From CAVPLU01 sp964601325 (GTDB taxonomy: Archaea > Thermoproteota > Bathyarchaeia > 40CM-2-53-6): a DNA stretch of 64,000 bases. This document shows positions 17,906-28,118 of the stretch, in pieces. The notes under the pieces were generated by a model. That model searched no databases. It was not told the origin of the DNA and saw only the letters and a program-made list of their open reading frames with translations. Where the stretch lies: the NCBI GenBank assembly GCA_964601325.1, contig CAZRNA010000004.1, forward strand, positions 1 to 64,000, read 5' to 3'. A program made the position numbers and the translations under genes. The stretch's first letter is position 1. Every line of letters begins with the position of its first letter.

Positions 17906-20900
17906 ATGTGGGGACTGATCAAGGAGTTCTTCCGCGAAAAGGGTCTTGTCAGACAGCACATCGACTCGTACAATGAATACATCGAGTCCGGATTGCAGTC
18001 GATCATCGACGAAGTTGGCTCGATCCCAATAGAGATCGAAGAATACCCGTTGAAGATCAAGCTCGGGAAGATTGAGATCGGAACGCCGAGGGTAACCGAG
18101 GTCGACGGGTCTGAAAGGCCCATCTACCCCACGGAAGCACGTGTGCGCAACCTCACTTACGCTGCGCCACTGCATCTTGAAATGACGCCGGTAATCGGCG
18201 AACGGGAAGGTCAGACAGAGATTGTCTACATCGGTGATTTCCCTGTCATGCTCCGCTCGAAGATATGCCCCCTCTCGAGGCTGACTCCTGATGAGATGAT
18301 CAGCATTGGAGAGGATCCTATCGATCCGGGCGGATACTTCATCGTTAACGGCGCGGAACGCGTTGTAGTCGCACTTGAGGATCTTGCGGCGAACAAGATA
18401 CTTGTTGACATGGAGAAGACCGGAGTTAACCCGGTCTACAAGGCGAAGATCTTCTCGACAACCTTGGGCTTCCGGGCACGTACTGAAGTCACACTGAAAG
18501 CGGACGGGGCGGCCTACGTCATGGTTCCAGGAGTGCCTGCAGAGATCCCGTTAGTTGTTCTGATGAAGGCTCTTGGGGTTCAGGAAGACCTGAAGATTGC
18601 GCAGCTGATTTCTGATGATGAGATTATCCAGAACCAGTTGGAAGGTTCATTCGAGAAATCACAAGGTATCCTGTCCGTGAGAGATGCACTCCTCTATGTG
18701 GGAAACCGTCTGGCGCCTGGACAGGTGGAAGATTACCGTGCGAAGAAGGCTGAAACGGTTATTGACCGGAACTTTCTCCCCCACATTGGACGGACAGCTG
18801 CCGAAAGGAAAGAGAAGGCGTTTTTCCTCGCAGAGATCACCACAAGGATAATCGAGCTGAAACTGGGCAGACGTGCGCCAGACGACAAGGACCACTACTC
18901 GAACAAGCGGCTCAAGCTAGCCGGTGCCTTGATGGCGGATCTCTTCAGAATCTCGTTCCGAAATCTCATCCGCGACTTGAAGTACCAATTGGAACGTATC
19001 ACGATCAGGAGACATCAGGAACTCTCGATCACCAATGCGATTCGACCAGGCATAATTACTGAGCGGATCCAACACGCCGTTTCTACTGGCAATTGGGTCC
19101 GAGGAAGGGTTGGGGTTACACAGCTTCTCGATCGAACAAACTACTCCTCCACGTTGAGTCATTTGCGGCGACTTCAGTCCCCGTTGAGCAGAAGTCAGCC
19201 TAACTTGGAGGCGCGAGACCTGCACGCGACACACTGGGGGAGACTTTGTCCTAATGAAACCCCCGAGGGATCAAACTGTGGTCTCGTGAAGAACTTGGCG
19301 TTGTCTTCCACTCTGTCGATCGGAGTCGATTCGAGGGAGTTCGTGCTTAGACTACGGAGAATGGGAGTCAATCCGATCGAAGAAATGGAAAGCAAGGCTG
19401 CAGCTTCCGGCGCCAAGGTCATAGTTGATGGTCTAGTTGCAGGTATCGCAAATGCGCCAAAGGAACTCGTGCAAGAGCTCATACGCATGCGTCGTGCCGG
19501 CGAAATCAGCTCCGAAGTAAACGCCGTATACTTCGCTCCAGAAAGAGAGAGCGCTCGAGGATATGTCTACGTCAATTGCGACGGGGGCAGGGTCCGAAGG
19601 CCCCTCATCATAGTCGAAGACGGTGTTCCCAAACTAACCCGTGACCATGTCGAAGCCATTCACAGAGGAGAAATGCGATGGGAGGAGCTGGTCGAGAAAG
19701 GAATCATCGAATACATAGACTCGGACGAAGAGGAAAGTGCCCTTGTGGCGCTCGACCTCTCCAAGATCTCCAAAGACACTACGCATCTTGAGCTTGCATC
19801 CTACACGATGCTGGGCATCTGCGCCTCGGTCATTCCATATTCTGAGCATAACCAGTCGCCTAGGAACGCCTACGAGTCAGCAATGGCGAAACAGGCGCTG
19901 GGAGTTTCCTGCACCAATTTCTTCAACCGAGTGGATTCACGGTCGCATCTTCTGCATTATCCCCAAATGCCTCTTGTCAGAACGAAACCAATGGAAATCA
20001 TCAACTACGATGACAGGCCCGCGGGTCAGAACTGCGTGCTGGCGGTGCTTTCGTTCCAAGGCTACAACATGGAAGACGCTATTGTCTTCAACCGTTCATC
20101 GGTGGACCGAGGATTCGGGCGTTCCACCTTCTTCAGGATCTACGAGGGTGAATGTAGACAATACCTTGGAGGGCTCCGCGACAAATTCGAGATTCCTGAG
20201 CCGGGGACCAGAGGATACAGAGGCGACAGGTATTATCGCCTTCTTGAAGAAGACGGAATCATTTCGGCCGAGGCAGATGTGAGCGGCAATACAGTACTTG
20301 TAGGCAGAACGAGTCCGCCCAGGTTCTTGGAGGAGTATCGCGAGTTTGAAGTCAAGGGGCCCACGAAACGTGATTCATCGGTAGGAATGCGTCCTTCAGA
20401 GGTCGGCGTAGTCGACACTATCTTCGTTACAGAATCGATTGAGGGCAGCAAGCTCGTCAAGGTGAAAGTCAGAGATACACGCGTTCCCGAACTGGGGGAC
20501 AAGTTCGCGTCAAGGCACGGACAGAAAGGAGTCATCGGGCTACTAGTTCCACAGCAAGACATGCCCTTCACGCAGGACGGCGTCGTTCCCGACGTCATCA
20601 TAAACCCCCACGCCTTCCCGTCCCGCATGACGATCGGACAATTCGTCGAATCATTGGCTGGCAAGGTCGCATCGCTAAGAGGAGAACCAGTAGACGGAAC
20701 CCCGTTCAGTAACGAGCGTCCAGAGCAACTCCGCGACGCGTTGTTGAAGCTTGGATTCACGCAAAGCGGAAGCGAAGTATTCTACAACGGTATCGACGGA
20801 AAAAGGTTCATGGCAGACGTATACGTTGGAGTCGTATACTATCAGAAGCTTCACCACATGGTTGCGGATAAAATGCATGCACGGGCCCGCGGCCAAGTGC

Positions 20901-21232
20901 AGATGTTGACGCGCCAGCCCACGGAAGGCCGAGCTCGCGGTGGAGGCCTAAGGTTCGGTGAGATGGAACGCGACTGCCTGATCGGGCACGGAGCCTCCGC
21001 GTTACTGAGAGATCGGCTCCTCGAGGAATCTGACAAGTACACGGTCATGGTCTGTGAAGTATGCGGCCTATTGGCGTATCATGACATCAAGCAGAACAAG
21101 TACGTGTGCCGGATCTGCGGCGAAAAGGCAGTAATCTCCCCGGTAGCGCTGTCCTACGCGTTCAAGCTATTGCTCCAAGAACTAATGGCTCTCGGGGTAG
21201 CTCCCAGACTCAACATTTCGGAGCGTGCATAA
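17906..21232 (+). CDS. rpoB: RNA polymerase subunit B (unsplit, Rpb2-like)
   Basis: 1108-residue second-largest subunit, in one piece rather than split B'/B'' as in many methanogens. Signatures: LCPNETPEGSNCGLVKNLAL near 447, the YNMEDAIVFNRSS active-site region, GDKFASRHGQKGVIG near 865, and the C-terminal zinc finger CEVCGLLAYHDIKQNKYVCRICG. The last residues overlap the start region of rpoA. Confidence 0.97.
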   Translation: MWGLIKEFFREKGLVRQHIDSYNEYIESGLQSIIDEVGSIPIEIEEYPLKIKLGKIEIGTPRVTEVDGSERPIYPTEARVRNLTYAAPLHLEMTPVIGEREGQTEIVYIGDFPVMLRSKICPLSRLTPDEMISIGEDPIDPGGYFIVNGAERVVVALEDLAANKILVDMEKTGVNPVYKAKIFSTTLGFRARTEVTLKADGAAYVMVPGVPAEIPLVVLMKALGVQEDLKIAQLISDDEIIQNQLEGSFEKSQGILSVRDALLYVGNRLAPGQVEDYRAKKAETVIDRNFLPHIGRTAAERKEKAFFLAEITTRIIELKLGRRAPDDKDHYSNKRLKLAGALMADLFRISFRNLIRDLKYQLERITIRRHQELSITNAIRPGIITERIQHAVSTGNWVRGRVGVTQLLDRTNYSSTLSHLRRLQSPLSRSQPNLEARDLHATHWGRLCPNETPEGSNCGLVKNLALSSTLSIGVDSREFVLRLRRMGVNPIEEMESKAAASGAKVIVDGLVAGIANAPKELVQELIRMRRAGEISSEVNAVYFAPERESARGYVYVNCDGGRVRRPLIIVEDGVPKLTRDHVEAIHRGEMRWEELVEKGIIEYIDSDEEESALVALDLSKISKDTTHLELASYTMLGICASVIPYSEHNQSPRNAYESAMAKQALGVSCTNFFNRVDSRSHLLHYPQMPLVRTKPMEIINYDDRPAGQNCVLAVLSFQGYNMEDAIVFNRSSVDRGFGRSTFFRIYEGECRQYLGGLRDKFEIPEPGTRGYRGDRYYRLLEEDGIISAEADVSGNTVLVGRTSPPRFLEEYREFEVKGPTKRDSSVGMRPSEVGVVDTIFVTESIEGSKLVKVKVRDTRVPELGDKFASRHGQKGVIGLLVPQQDMPFTQDGVVPDVIINPHAFPSRMTIGQFVESLAGKVASLRGEPVDGTPFSNERPEQLRDALLKLGFTQSGSEVFYNGIDGKRFMADVYVGVVYYQKLHHMVADKMHARARGQVQMLTRQPTEGRARGGGLRFGEMERDCLIGHGASALLRDRLLEESDKYTVMVCEVCGLLAYHDIKQNKYVCRICGEKAVISPVALSYAFKLLLQELMALGVAPRLNISERA

Positions 21233-21233
21233 G

Positions 21234-24200
21234 ATGGCGATGCTTGAAGAAGCAACAAAAATCATCGGCAGCATCAGATTCTCGCTTCTCTCCCCGAGCG
21301 AGATACGTCGGCTCTCAGCAGTTGAAGTCCAGACAGCGGACACGTATGATGAAGACGGCGTTCCCATTGTCTCAGGCCTAATGGACGGAAGATTGGGAAC
21401 ACTTGAGCCCAGGCAGAAGTGCAAGACATGCGGAAACACCGCAGTGAGTTGTCCAGGCCATTCCGGACACATTGAACTCGCTGAGCCTGTCATTCACGTC
21501 GCCTTCGCGAAACTCATACACAAGCTCCTATCGGTCACCTGCCGGAACTGCGGCAGGGTTCTCATGTCAAACGAGAAGATCGAGAACTACAAGGCAAAGA
21601 TAGCGGAGGAAAAAAAGCGCCTCAACGAAGTGCCCACGGCTTTCTTTGACGCGATTATGAAGGAAGCAAAGAAAGTTCAAGAATGCCCACACTGCGGAAC
21701 ACGTCAACACACGATCGAACATCAGAAGCCCACCACGTTCATAGACGAAACCGGAGCTAGGCTTACGCCGAGCGCAATCAGAGAGATGCTCGAACGCATT
21801 CCTGATGACGATCTTCGCATCGTCGGAATGGACCCGACAGCAGCGAGACCTGAATGGATGGTACTTCAAGTTCTGCCAGTCCCACCCGTGACGGTACGTC
21901 CATCCATTACACTCGAGTCAGGTATACGATCAGAAGACGATCTGACACACAAACTTGTTGACATAATCCGAATCAACCAGAAATTGCGTGAGGCGCTCGA
22001 ATCCGGCGTTCCGGTTAACATCATCCAAGAACTGCATGATCTACTGCAGTATCATGTGACAACATACTTCGACAATGAAGTCTCCGGCCTTCCACCGGCC
22101 CGTCATCGCTCCGGAAGAGCACTGAGGACAATCAGCCAACGTCTGAAAGGCAAGGAAGGTAGGTTCCGAGGCAACCTGTCAGGAAAACGAGTGGACTTCT
22201 CAGCAAGGACCGTGATCTCTCCTGACCCCAACTTGGACATCAGCGAAGTTGGTGTGCCTGTTGACATTGCGGCGCGATTGACGATTCCTGAACGTGTTAC
22301 GCAATGGAATATTGACGAGATGCGGAGGCTTATCCGGAATGGTCCCGACCAGTATCCAGGTGCCCTCTACATTGTGCGCCCGGACCAGAGACGAGTAAGA
22401 CTGGAGTTTGTAACGGAACGGGATAGTCTTGCAGATGCAATCGAGGCAGGGTTCGTTGTCGAACGCCACATCAGAGACGGAGACATTGTGCTCTTCAACA
22501 GGCAACCCTCGCTTCACAGAATGTCAATCATGGCTCACACGGTCAGAGTCCTTCCCTACAAGACTTTCAGACTGAACCCGTGCGTTTGCCCACCCTACAA
22601 CGCAGACTTCGACGGTGACGAAATGAACCTGCATGTCCCACAAAGTGAAGAGGCACGAACTGAAGCGAGACTGCTAATGCAGGTTCAAGATCAGATACTT
22701 TCTCCTCGCTACGGAGGGCCGATCATAGGCGCCAAGACAGACCTTCTCAGCGCAGCATACCTTCTCACACGCAAGTCCACGATGCTCGCTAAGGATGAAG
22801 TTTGCAGACTCCTCACGGCTGCCGGATACACGGGCGAACTTCCCGAGCCAGCGACGAAGCGTCCAGTTGAACTCTGGACCGGGAAACAGATCTTCAGCCT
22901 CTTCATACCCAAAGGCTTCAGCTTCACCACGAGATCCAGCATGGTGACAAAAGATGACAAGGAACATGTCACAATACGTAACGGCAGACTTGAGGAAGGA
23001 GTTATTGACAAGAACTCGATAGGCGCCGAACGCTCAGAGAGCCTCTTTCACCGGATTGTGAAAGATAACGGGTCTGAAACCGGACGCGAGTTCCTCAATC
23101 ACATTGCGAAGCTACTTGACCGTTTCGTCCTGATGAAAGGTTTCTCATACTCAATCAGAGAGCTTGACATACCGTCCAGCGTCAGGGAGAGGATTGACAA
23201 AGTCATACGAAAAGCCGAGGAACGTGTCTATGCACTTATCGATAGCTACAACCAAGGAACCCTTGAACGGCTTCCAGGCCAATCGCTCGCTGAATCGCTT
23301 GAGATTCGCATAATGGATGAACTATCCAAAGCTCGTGACGTGGCTGGCGAGTACGCGGACGCCAACTTGGACGACAAGAACAGCGGTGTGATCATGACGA
23401 GAACTGGCGCGAGAGGCTCATCGCTGAACATTGCACAAATGATAGCGTCCGTAGGACAGCAATCAATTAGAGGCCAAAGAATTAGCAGGGGATACAGAGA
23501 CCGAGTACTATCCTTCTTCCGACCTGGAGATGCAGGTCCTGAAGCTAGAGGGTTCGTCTACACCTCATACAGGGATGGTCTGAACCCGATCGAGTTCTTC
23601 TTCCATGCGATGGGTGGACGTGAAGGACTGGTGGACACGGCAGTCAGAACCCAACAGAGTGGATACATGCAGAGAAGACTGATCAATGCGCTCGAACACC
23701 TCAGAGTAGAGTACGACTCGACTGTACGGGACTCCCGCGGAGACATCATCCAGTTCAGATATGGCGAAGATGGTGTTGACACGGCAAAGAGCGACCACGG
23801 CAAGGCGGTGAACTCAGAACGCCTAATCGAACGGGTAAGGCTTACCGCAGAGAAGGGTGCGAAAGCCACCAACAAATACGTTGACACCAAGATCCGAGAA
23901 GTGGTGGATCGTCTTTCCCCCCTCTTGGCGGATGATTTGAAGCGAAACTTGCTGAAGGCCAAGATGTCACGGCGAGGTGTTGATGAAGCTGTTCGCCAAT
24001 CGGTCGAGAACTACGGCAGGTCACTGATTGAGCCAGGTGAAGCTGCTGGGATCGTTTCAGCTCAATCCATCGGCGAACCTGGAACGCAGATGACGCTGAG
24101 GACCTTCCACTTCGCCGGCGTTAGAGAGCAGAACGTCACACTGGGCCTTCCAAGGCTGATTGAGATCGTCGACGCGAGAAAGATCCCATCCACGCCGACA

Positions 24201-25019
24201 ATGACGGTATTCTTGAACGAGAAGTACAGAAATAGCAAGGAGAAGGCCGAGGAAGTCGCCACCCTACTAACGCACACCACACTCGGAGACATAGCTTCCA
24301 GTATTGAATCTGACATAACTAGGATGAGAATCGTCGTCAAGCTTGACGCTGCAGCCATGCGGGAGAAGTCCGTCACGCTGAAAGACATCAAGGCAGCAAT
24401 TCAGGTACCTCGAGGAGAGGCAAAGGTCGAGAAAGACGAAATCGAAATCAGTACCGAAGAGATGGACATCCCACAGTTCAGACGTTTAGAATCCCGCGTC
24501 GCTGGAATGCATGTGAAAGGAATCCCCGCGGTGAGACGCGCTCTAGTGATGGAAGAAAATCACGAATGGATCATCAGAACCGAAGGATCAAACCTCGAAC
24601 TTGCACTGACAACAATAGGCGTCGATCCAGCCAGAACGATATCCAACAATATGCATGAAGTGGCAGCCGTCCTTGGAATCGAGGCCGCGCGCAACGTAAT
24701 AATCAAAGAAGCGAAGGCTGTCCTTGAAGAACAAGGCCTTGATGTCGACATCAGACACGTAATGCTCGTAGCCGACGCGATGACCGCGTCAGGCGAGGTC
24801 CTTCAGGTTGGCAGACATGGCGTTAGCGGCGAGAAAGCCAGCACTCTCGCGAAGGCAGCCTTCGAGATTACGATCCCAACGATCGTCGATGCAGCCGTAC
24901 GAGGAACCAAGGATCATCTGCGCGGAGTTGCGGAGAACGTAATAGTCGGGCAACAAGTGCCAATGGGCACTGGCTTGATCGAAGTCTTCATGTCGATGTC
25001 TGAGAAGAGGGAGAAATGA
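21234..25019 (+). CDS. rpoA: RNA polymerase largest subunit, fused A' and A''
   Basis: About 1261 residues carrying the whole Rpb1-like core in one gene. The zinc cysteines lie near CKTCGNTAVSCPGHSGH, the catalytic magnesium loop YNADFDGDEMN has its aspartates at about 458, 460 and 462, and the bridge-helix/trigger-loop region is seen at GEAAGIVSAQSIGEPGTQMTLRTFH. Most archaea encode A' and A'' separately; fusion is characteristic of Thaumarchaeota, Aigarchaeota and some related lineages. ATG 21234 follows the rpoB stop by one base; GTG 21225 is an alternative. Confidence 0.96.
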   Translation: MAMLEEATKIIGSIRFSLLSPSEIRRLSAVEVQTADTYDEDGVPIVSGLMDGRLGTLEPRQKCKTCGNTAVSCPGHSGHIELAEPVIHVAFAKLIHKLLSVTCRNCGRVLMSNEKIENYKAKIAEEKKRLNEVPTAFFDAIMKEAKKVQECPHCGTRQHTIEHQKPTTFIDETGARLTPSAIREMLERIPDDDLRIVGMDPTAARPEWMVLQVLPVPPVTVRPSITLESGIRSEDDLTHKLVDIIRINQKLREALESGVPVNIIQELHDLLQYHVTTYFDNEVSGLPPARHRSGRALRTISQRLKGKEGRFRGNLSGKRVDFSARTVISPDPNLDISEVGVPVDIAARLTIPERVTQWNIDEMRRLIRNGPDQYPGALYIVRPDQRRVRLEFVTERDSLADAIEAGFVVERHIRDGDIVLFNRQPSLHRMSIMAHTVRVLPYKTFRLNPCVCPPYNADFDGDEMNLHVPQSEEARTEARLLMQVQDQILSPRYGGPIIGAKTDLLSAAYLLTRKSTMLAKDEVCRLLTAAGYTGELPEPATKRPVELWTGKQIFSLFIPKGFSFTTRSSMVTKDDKEHVTIRNGRLEEGVIDKNSIGAERSESLFHRIVKDNGSETGREFLNHIAKLLDRFVLMKGFSYSIRELDIPSSVRERIDKVIRKAEERVYALIDSYNQGTLERLPGQSLAESLEIRIMDELSKARDVAGEYADANLDDKNSGVIMTRTGARGSSLNIAQMIASVGQQSIRGQRISRGYRDRVLSFFRPGDAGPEARGFVYTSYRDGLNPIEFFFHAMGGREGLVDTAVRTQQSGYMQRRLINALEHLRVEYDSTVRDSRGDIIQFRYGEDGVDTAKSDHGKAVNSERLIERVRLTAEKGAKATNKYVDTKIREVVDRLSPLLADDLKRNLLKAKMSRRGVDEAVRQSVENYGRSLIEPGEAAGIVSAQSIGEPGTQMTLRTFHFAGVREQNVTLGLPRLIEIVDARKIPSTPTMTVFLNEKYRNSKEKAEEVATLLTHTTLGDIASSIESDITRMRIVVKLDAAAMREKSVTLKDIKAAIQVPRGEAKVEKDEIEISTEEMDIPQFRRLESRVAGMHVKGIPAVRRALVMEENHEWIIRTEGSNLELALTTIGVDPARTISNNMHEVAAVLGIEAARNVIIKEAKAVLEEQGLDVDIRHVMLVADAMTASGEVLQVGRHGVSGEKASTLAKAAFEITIPTIVDAAVRGTKDHLRGVAENVIVGQQVPMGTGLIEVFMSMSEKREK

Positions 25020-25318
25020 TGGATCTGAACAAGCAGATCAGCATGGTCGTCAAAACCGGCAAGATTGAGTTAGGCTGCAGCAAAGCAACGGATGCGGCGA
25101 AGACAGGGAAGGCACGCCTGATCGTCATCGCCTCGAACTGCCCGGAACCACACAAGTCGAGCATCCTCTACAACGCCAAAGTCTCAGAGGTTCCCGTCTA
25201 CGTTTACTCAGGTACAAGCATGGACTTGGGTGCCGCATGTGAAAAGCCATTTCTAGTCGCTGCTCTTACAGTGAAGGAACCTGGCGACTCTGAAATCCTG
25301 AAGTTGGCTGAAGCCTGA
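25016..25318 (+). CDS. rpl30e: 50S ribosomal protein L30e
   Basis: 100-residue L7Ae-fold ribosomal protein, in its conserved place after the largest polymerase subunit. The RNA-binding motif region reads GKARLIVIASNCPEPHKSS and the C-terminal half ends VAALTVKEPGDSEIL. Start ATG 25016 overlaps the rpoA stop (ATGATG), so ATG 25019 is equally possible. Confidence 0.94.
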   Translation: MMDLNKQISMVVKTGKIELGCSKATDAAKTGKARLIVIASNCPEPHKSSILYNAKVSEVPVYVYSGTSMDLGAACEKPFLVAALTVKEPGDSEILKLAEA

Positions 25319-25320
25319 AG

Positions 25321-25758
25321 ATGTCCGCTACAAAGATCCGTTTGGGCAGCGATGAGATGCGGTACATTGCTCTATTCGAGAGTATAACGGGCGCAACGGC
25401 GAATGACTGCTTGATCGACTCCTTAGGCGACCGGATCATCTTCATTGCCAAACCGGGGCAGATGGGGTTGGCGATAGGGAAGGCGGGCAAGAACATCAAC
25501 ACTCTTCGAAGAATGACCGGCAAGCCTGTCGAGGTCGTCGAGGCGTCTGAAAGCGTGGAGGGCTTGATCAAGAACTCTCTGGCGCCTGCAAAGATCAAGG
25601 AGATCAGGGTCACTGAGCGCCCCGACAAGAAGATCGTCGTCGTCGAAGTTGATCCAAGAGACAAGGCTCTAGCGATCGGGAAGAACGGCAGGACGATCGA
25701 CAAGACCCGCATGCTAGCTAAGAGATACTTCCAAATCGATCATGTACAGATCGCGTAG
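25321..25758 (+). CDS. nusA: Archaeal NusA-like transcription elongation protein
   Basis: 145 residues with two KH RNA-binding domains: IFIAKPGQMGLAIGKAGKNI near residue 40-60 and DKALAIGKNGRTIDKTRMLAKRYF near 115-135, each with its GxxG loop (GKAG, GKNG). Archaeal NusA lacks the bacterial N-terminal and S1 domains. It ends the rpoH-rpoB-rpoA-rpl30e-nusA run; the rps12 gene that usually follows is elsewhere (8480-8917). Confidence 0.95.
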   Translation: MSATKIRLGSDEMRYIALFESITGATANDCLIDSLGDRIIFIAKPGQMGLAIGKAGKNINTLRRMTGKPVEVVEASESVEGLIKNSLAPAKIKEIRVTERPDKKIVVVEVDPRDKALAIGKNGRTIDKTRMLAKRYFQIDHVQIA

Positions 25759-25846
25759 GAATACGCAACGCAGGTGCATGATCGATCAGTCAGGAAAAGA
25801 GGCAAGTCCATCGAGGAAATCGAAACAGAATCATGAACGAGCACCA

Positions 25847-26527
25847 TCATGAATAGAATAGCATGAACACGATGCTTGTGATCGTGATCGCCACGATCAG
25901 CCCTGCCACCGCTTGGTTCAGCGTGTGTGCGCACAATTTCACCCTTGCCCACACCATGAGAATGGAAAGTGAATAGAGAGGAGCAACCCATATGCCGAAC
26001 ACAAAGACCAGCGCGGTGGTGGGCCCCGCTATCCCAGCAGTATGAGCACTTATCTTCCAGCCGAGTGTTATCAGGCACATAGCCAGACCCACACAGAGGT
26101 ACGCAACTGCCATCACAAACATGAGCTTGTTATTGAGGACAAGAAAAGTCGCAATCCCCATGACATAGCCGATCAACCCAAGAGCGTATAGCGGTACACG
26201 CTTCGTGAGGTCCGAGACATCCAGATCCGTTCTACCGGCCGTTGTGCTATACAGAACCGGTACGAATGGTGCTAGGCATAATGTGACGATGCCGACAAAC
26301 GCTGACGATAACGGGTTCATCAGCGGTCCTAATCCGATTGGGGAGAACCAAGAGAACACGATCGAGATGATGGCCGCGACCCCGAATGGTGTGAATATTC
26401 CTGAGAATATCTCGGCCGCCCTAGTTTGCCAGCTCACTCGCAGTCTCACTCTTGTCTCATGCAGATTAGGGAATTTGTGTAACCCATTCAGAGATCGATG
26501 GCAAATGCTGGTTGCGTGATGTCTCAA
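25847..26527 (-). CDS. PAP2-like integral membrane protein
   Basis: Up to 226 residues with about six membrane segments. Two remnants of the PAP2 phosphatase signature are visible: KISAHTAGIAG (compare the SGHT motif) and WARVKLCAHTLNQAVAG (compare SR...GxHxxxDVxAG). PAP2 proteins dephosphorylate lipid phosphates such as polyprenyl diphosphates. The match is partial, so activity is uncertain. The N-terminal 30 residues of the open frame look non-coding; the start is probably near the TRAAEIFSG segment. It overlaps the next minus-strand gene's stop by four bases. Confidence 0.6.
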   Translation of the reverse strand: MRHHATSICHRSLNGLHKFPNLHETRVRLRVSWQTRAAEIFSGIFTPFGVAAIISIVFSWFSPIGLGPLMNPLSSAFVGIVTLCLAPFVPVLYSTTAGRTDLDVSDLTKRVPLYALGLIGYVMGIATFLVLNNKLMFVMAVAYLCVGLAMCLITLGWKISAHTAGIAGPTTALVFVFGIWVAPLYSLSILMVWARVKLCAHTLNQAVAGLIVAITITSIVFMLFYS

Positions 26528-27417
26528 AGACCCAACTGGTGCTTCACGGAGGCGACGGTCTTCGAGTCCGGCGTCTCGGCTGATGCGCCGGTGATTATGA
26601 CGTGATCTAGTCTTCCTCCTCGTGTGACTGGAAAGTACGCGAAAGGAACGTAGTACTGCGTCAACTCCTCGATGTGAAACGTGTTGCTCAGGATTTGTTT
26701 GGATTCCTCTGGCATTTTCACGAGCTTGTCTCGCAGTCTTTGCACGGCTGTCTCCTTGGTCTCCCTCGAGGCTGCGATTCTTGATACCGTTCCTTCAACA
26801 TTGAGATCAGCGATGTCGAATATACGACGCCTCTTCCATCTGCTGGGTAGTACCTCGTCAAGCATGTTGCCTTCTCGCCCATCTGAAGTCACGTACATCT
26901 CGGCGCGTCCATGTCTCAGCGCGAGTTCGGTCACATCCTTGAGATTGAAGTATCTTTTTTCACCCATGAAAAGCCTGGAGAATCGTTTCAGTGTGCGTCT
27001 CAACGTGTCCGGAACATCCTCGCTTTCTTGTTCTTCTATCATGAGGTCACGTGTCTCTCCATCAACCTCGACTGCGACCACGTCCTTGTCTACTCGAATG
27101 CTGTAGTTTGCATTCCTTAGATAGAAGCATTCATGATAGCCCTTCAGGTGCCATAATGGAAAATAGATTATGGTAGGGGGCCCAGCGAGCTTGGACATCG
27201 CAGATACGGGTCTGAACAAGTCTGCTAGGCGTTGAAGGATCCCCGGTTTGATTGCTTTCCTAGCAAGCCTGTCAAGAGGTTGTGGCATGACCCTCACACT
27301 AGTCTCGACAATCCTCGATGGATCCCATCCATTTCCTTGACGAGGACCTGGCATCTCTTTGGCTAGGTCGTCGAGCGTGCGTAGCTTCTCAAGCTTTGAG
27401 GCTATCTGAGCTCGCAT
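26524..27417 (-). CDS. Uncharacterised protein, possibly 5'-truncated by assembly gap
   Basis: 297 residues from the ATG at 27417; the frame continues open for four more codons before running into the N gap, so the real start may lie inside the gap. It has an N-terminal coiled-coil-like helix (IASKLEKLRTLDDLAKEM), a middle beta region with YFPLWHLKGYHECFYL, and alternating charged helices toward the end. YFPLWH-type strands occur in unrelated archaeal proteins of unknown function. I do not recognise a family. Confidence 0.6.
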   Translation of the reverse strand: MRAQIASKLEKLRTLDDLAKEMPGPRQGNGWDPSRIVETSVRVMPQPLDRLARKAIKPGILQRLADLFRPVSAMSKLAGPPTIIYFPLWHLKGYHECFYLRNANYSIRVDKDVVAVEVDGETRDLMIEEQESEDVPDTLRRTLKRFSRLFMGEKRYFNLKDVTELALRHGRAEMYVTSDGREGNMLDEVLPSRWKRRRIFDIADLNVEGTVSRIAASRETKETAVQRLRDKLVKMPEESKQILSNTFHIEELTQYYVPFAYFPVTRGGRLDHVIITGASAETPDSKTVASVKHQLGL

Positions 27418-27430
27418 GTCTTCGCGTTCA

Positions 27431-27530
27431 NNNNNNNNNNNNNNNNNNNNNNNNNNNNNNNNNNNNNNNNNNNNNNNNNNNNNNNNNNNNNNNNNNNNNN
27501 NNNNNNNNNNNNNNNNNNNNNNNNNNNNNN
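27431..27530. other. Assembly gap (100 N)
   Basis: Exactly 100 undetermined bases, the conventional filler for a scaffold gap of unknown size. It cuts the 5' parts of the divergent genes on both sides. Confidence 0.99.
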
Positions 27531-27989
27531 CGTCCGCCGTTTCTCGCCGGAATCGTGCTCGTAGGTTCCGGGGCCCGGCTACGAGTGACTTCCATCATAA
27601 AGGACGAAGTGACCCGCGACTATGCACATGCTGCAGAAGTAATCGCTCAGTGGGCGTACTCTTCGAAGAGTGATGTGAAGTTGAGAAAGGCATCGGTTCA
27701 GGAGTTACTTGAAGTTCCGGCTGAAGTCACCTACGGTGACTTTCAGGCATGTGACCATTTCGACAAAATGAACGAAATCAGTCGTATCGATCTGCCCACT
27801 CTGTTGGTGTGTGGTGAAGATGACGCGCTCACGCCGATCAAATACTCGCAATTCATGAAGGAGAGAATACGAAATGCTCGAATCATCATTATTCCCGGTG
27901 CAGGCCACTCGGTCATGCTGGAGAAACCAGAGGCCTTGAACAACGCGCTACGGTCATTTCTAGCGGAGACTCACCTCTCCCATATGTGA
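27531..27989 (+). CDS. Alpha/beta hydrolase, C-terminal part (5' end in gap)
   Basis: 152 residues of an alpha/beta-hydrolase fold protein. Visible elements are the strand GIVLVGSGARLRV after the lost nucleophile elbow, a cap helix region, the strand-plus-Asp segment TLLVCGEDDALTPIKYS with the acid residue, and the catalytic His in IIPGAGHSVMLEKPE. The nucleophile region (GxSxG) would be in the gap. Substrate cannot be inferred. Confidence 0.85.
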   Translation, partial: RPPFLAGIVLVGSGARLRVTSIIKDEVTRDYAHAAEVIAQWAYSSKSDVKLRKASVQELLEVPAEVTYGDFQACDHFDKMNEISRIDLPTLLVCGEDDALTPIKYSQFMKERIRNARIIIIPGAGHSVMLEKPEALNNALRSFLAETHLSHM

Positions 27990-28118
27990 GGACTGACCCG
28001 GGCCGTCGCCGCATTAGTCGTAGGGTGACAATTAGTGAGGCGCCCGCGCAAAATGCGTTCTCCGGGAAAGAAGTTTCGACTAGGTTCCACGGACCATGCG
28101 GGTCGAATGTCCAGATAT

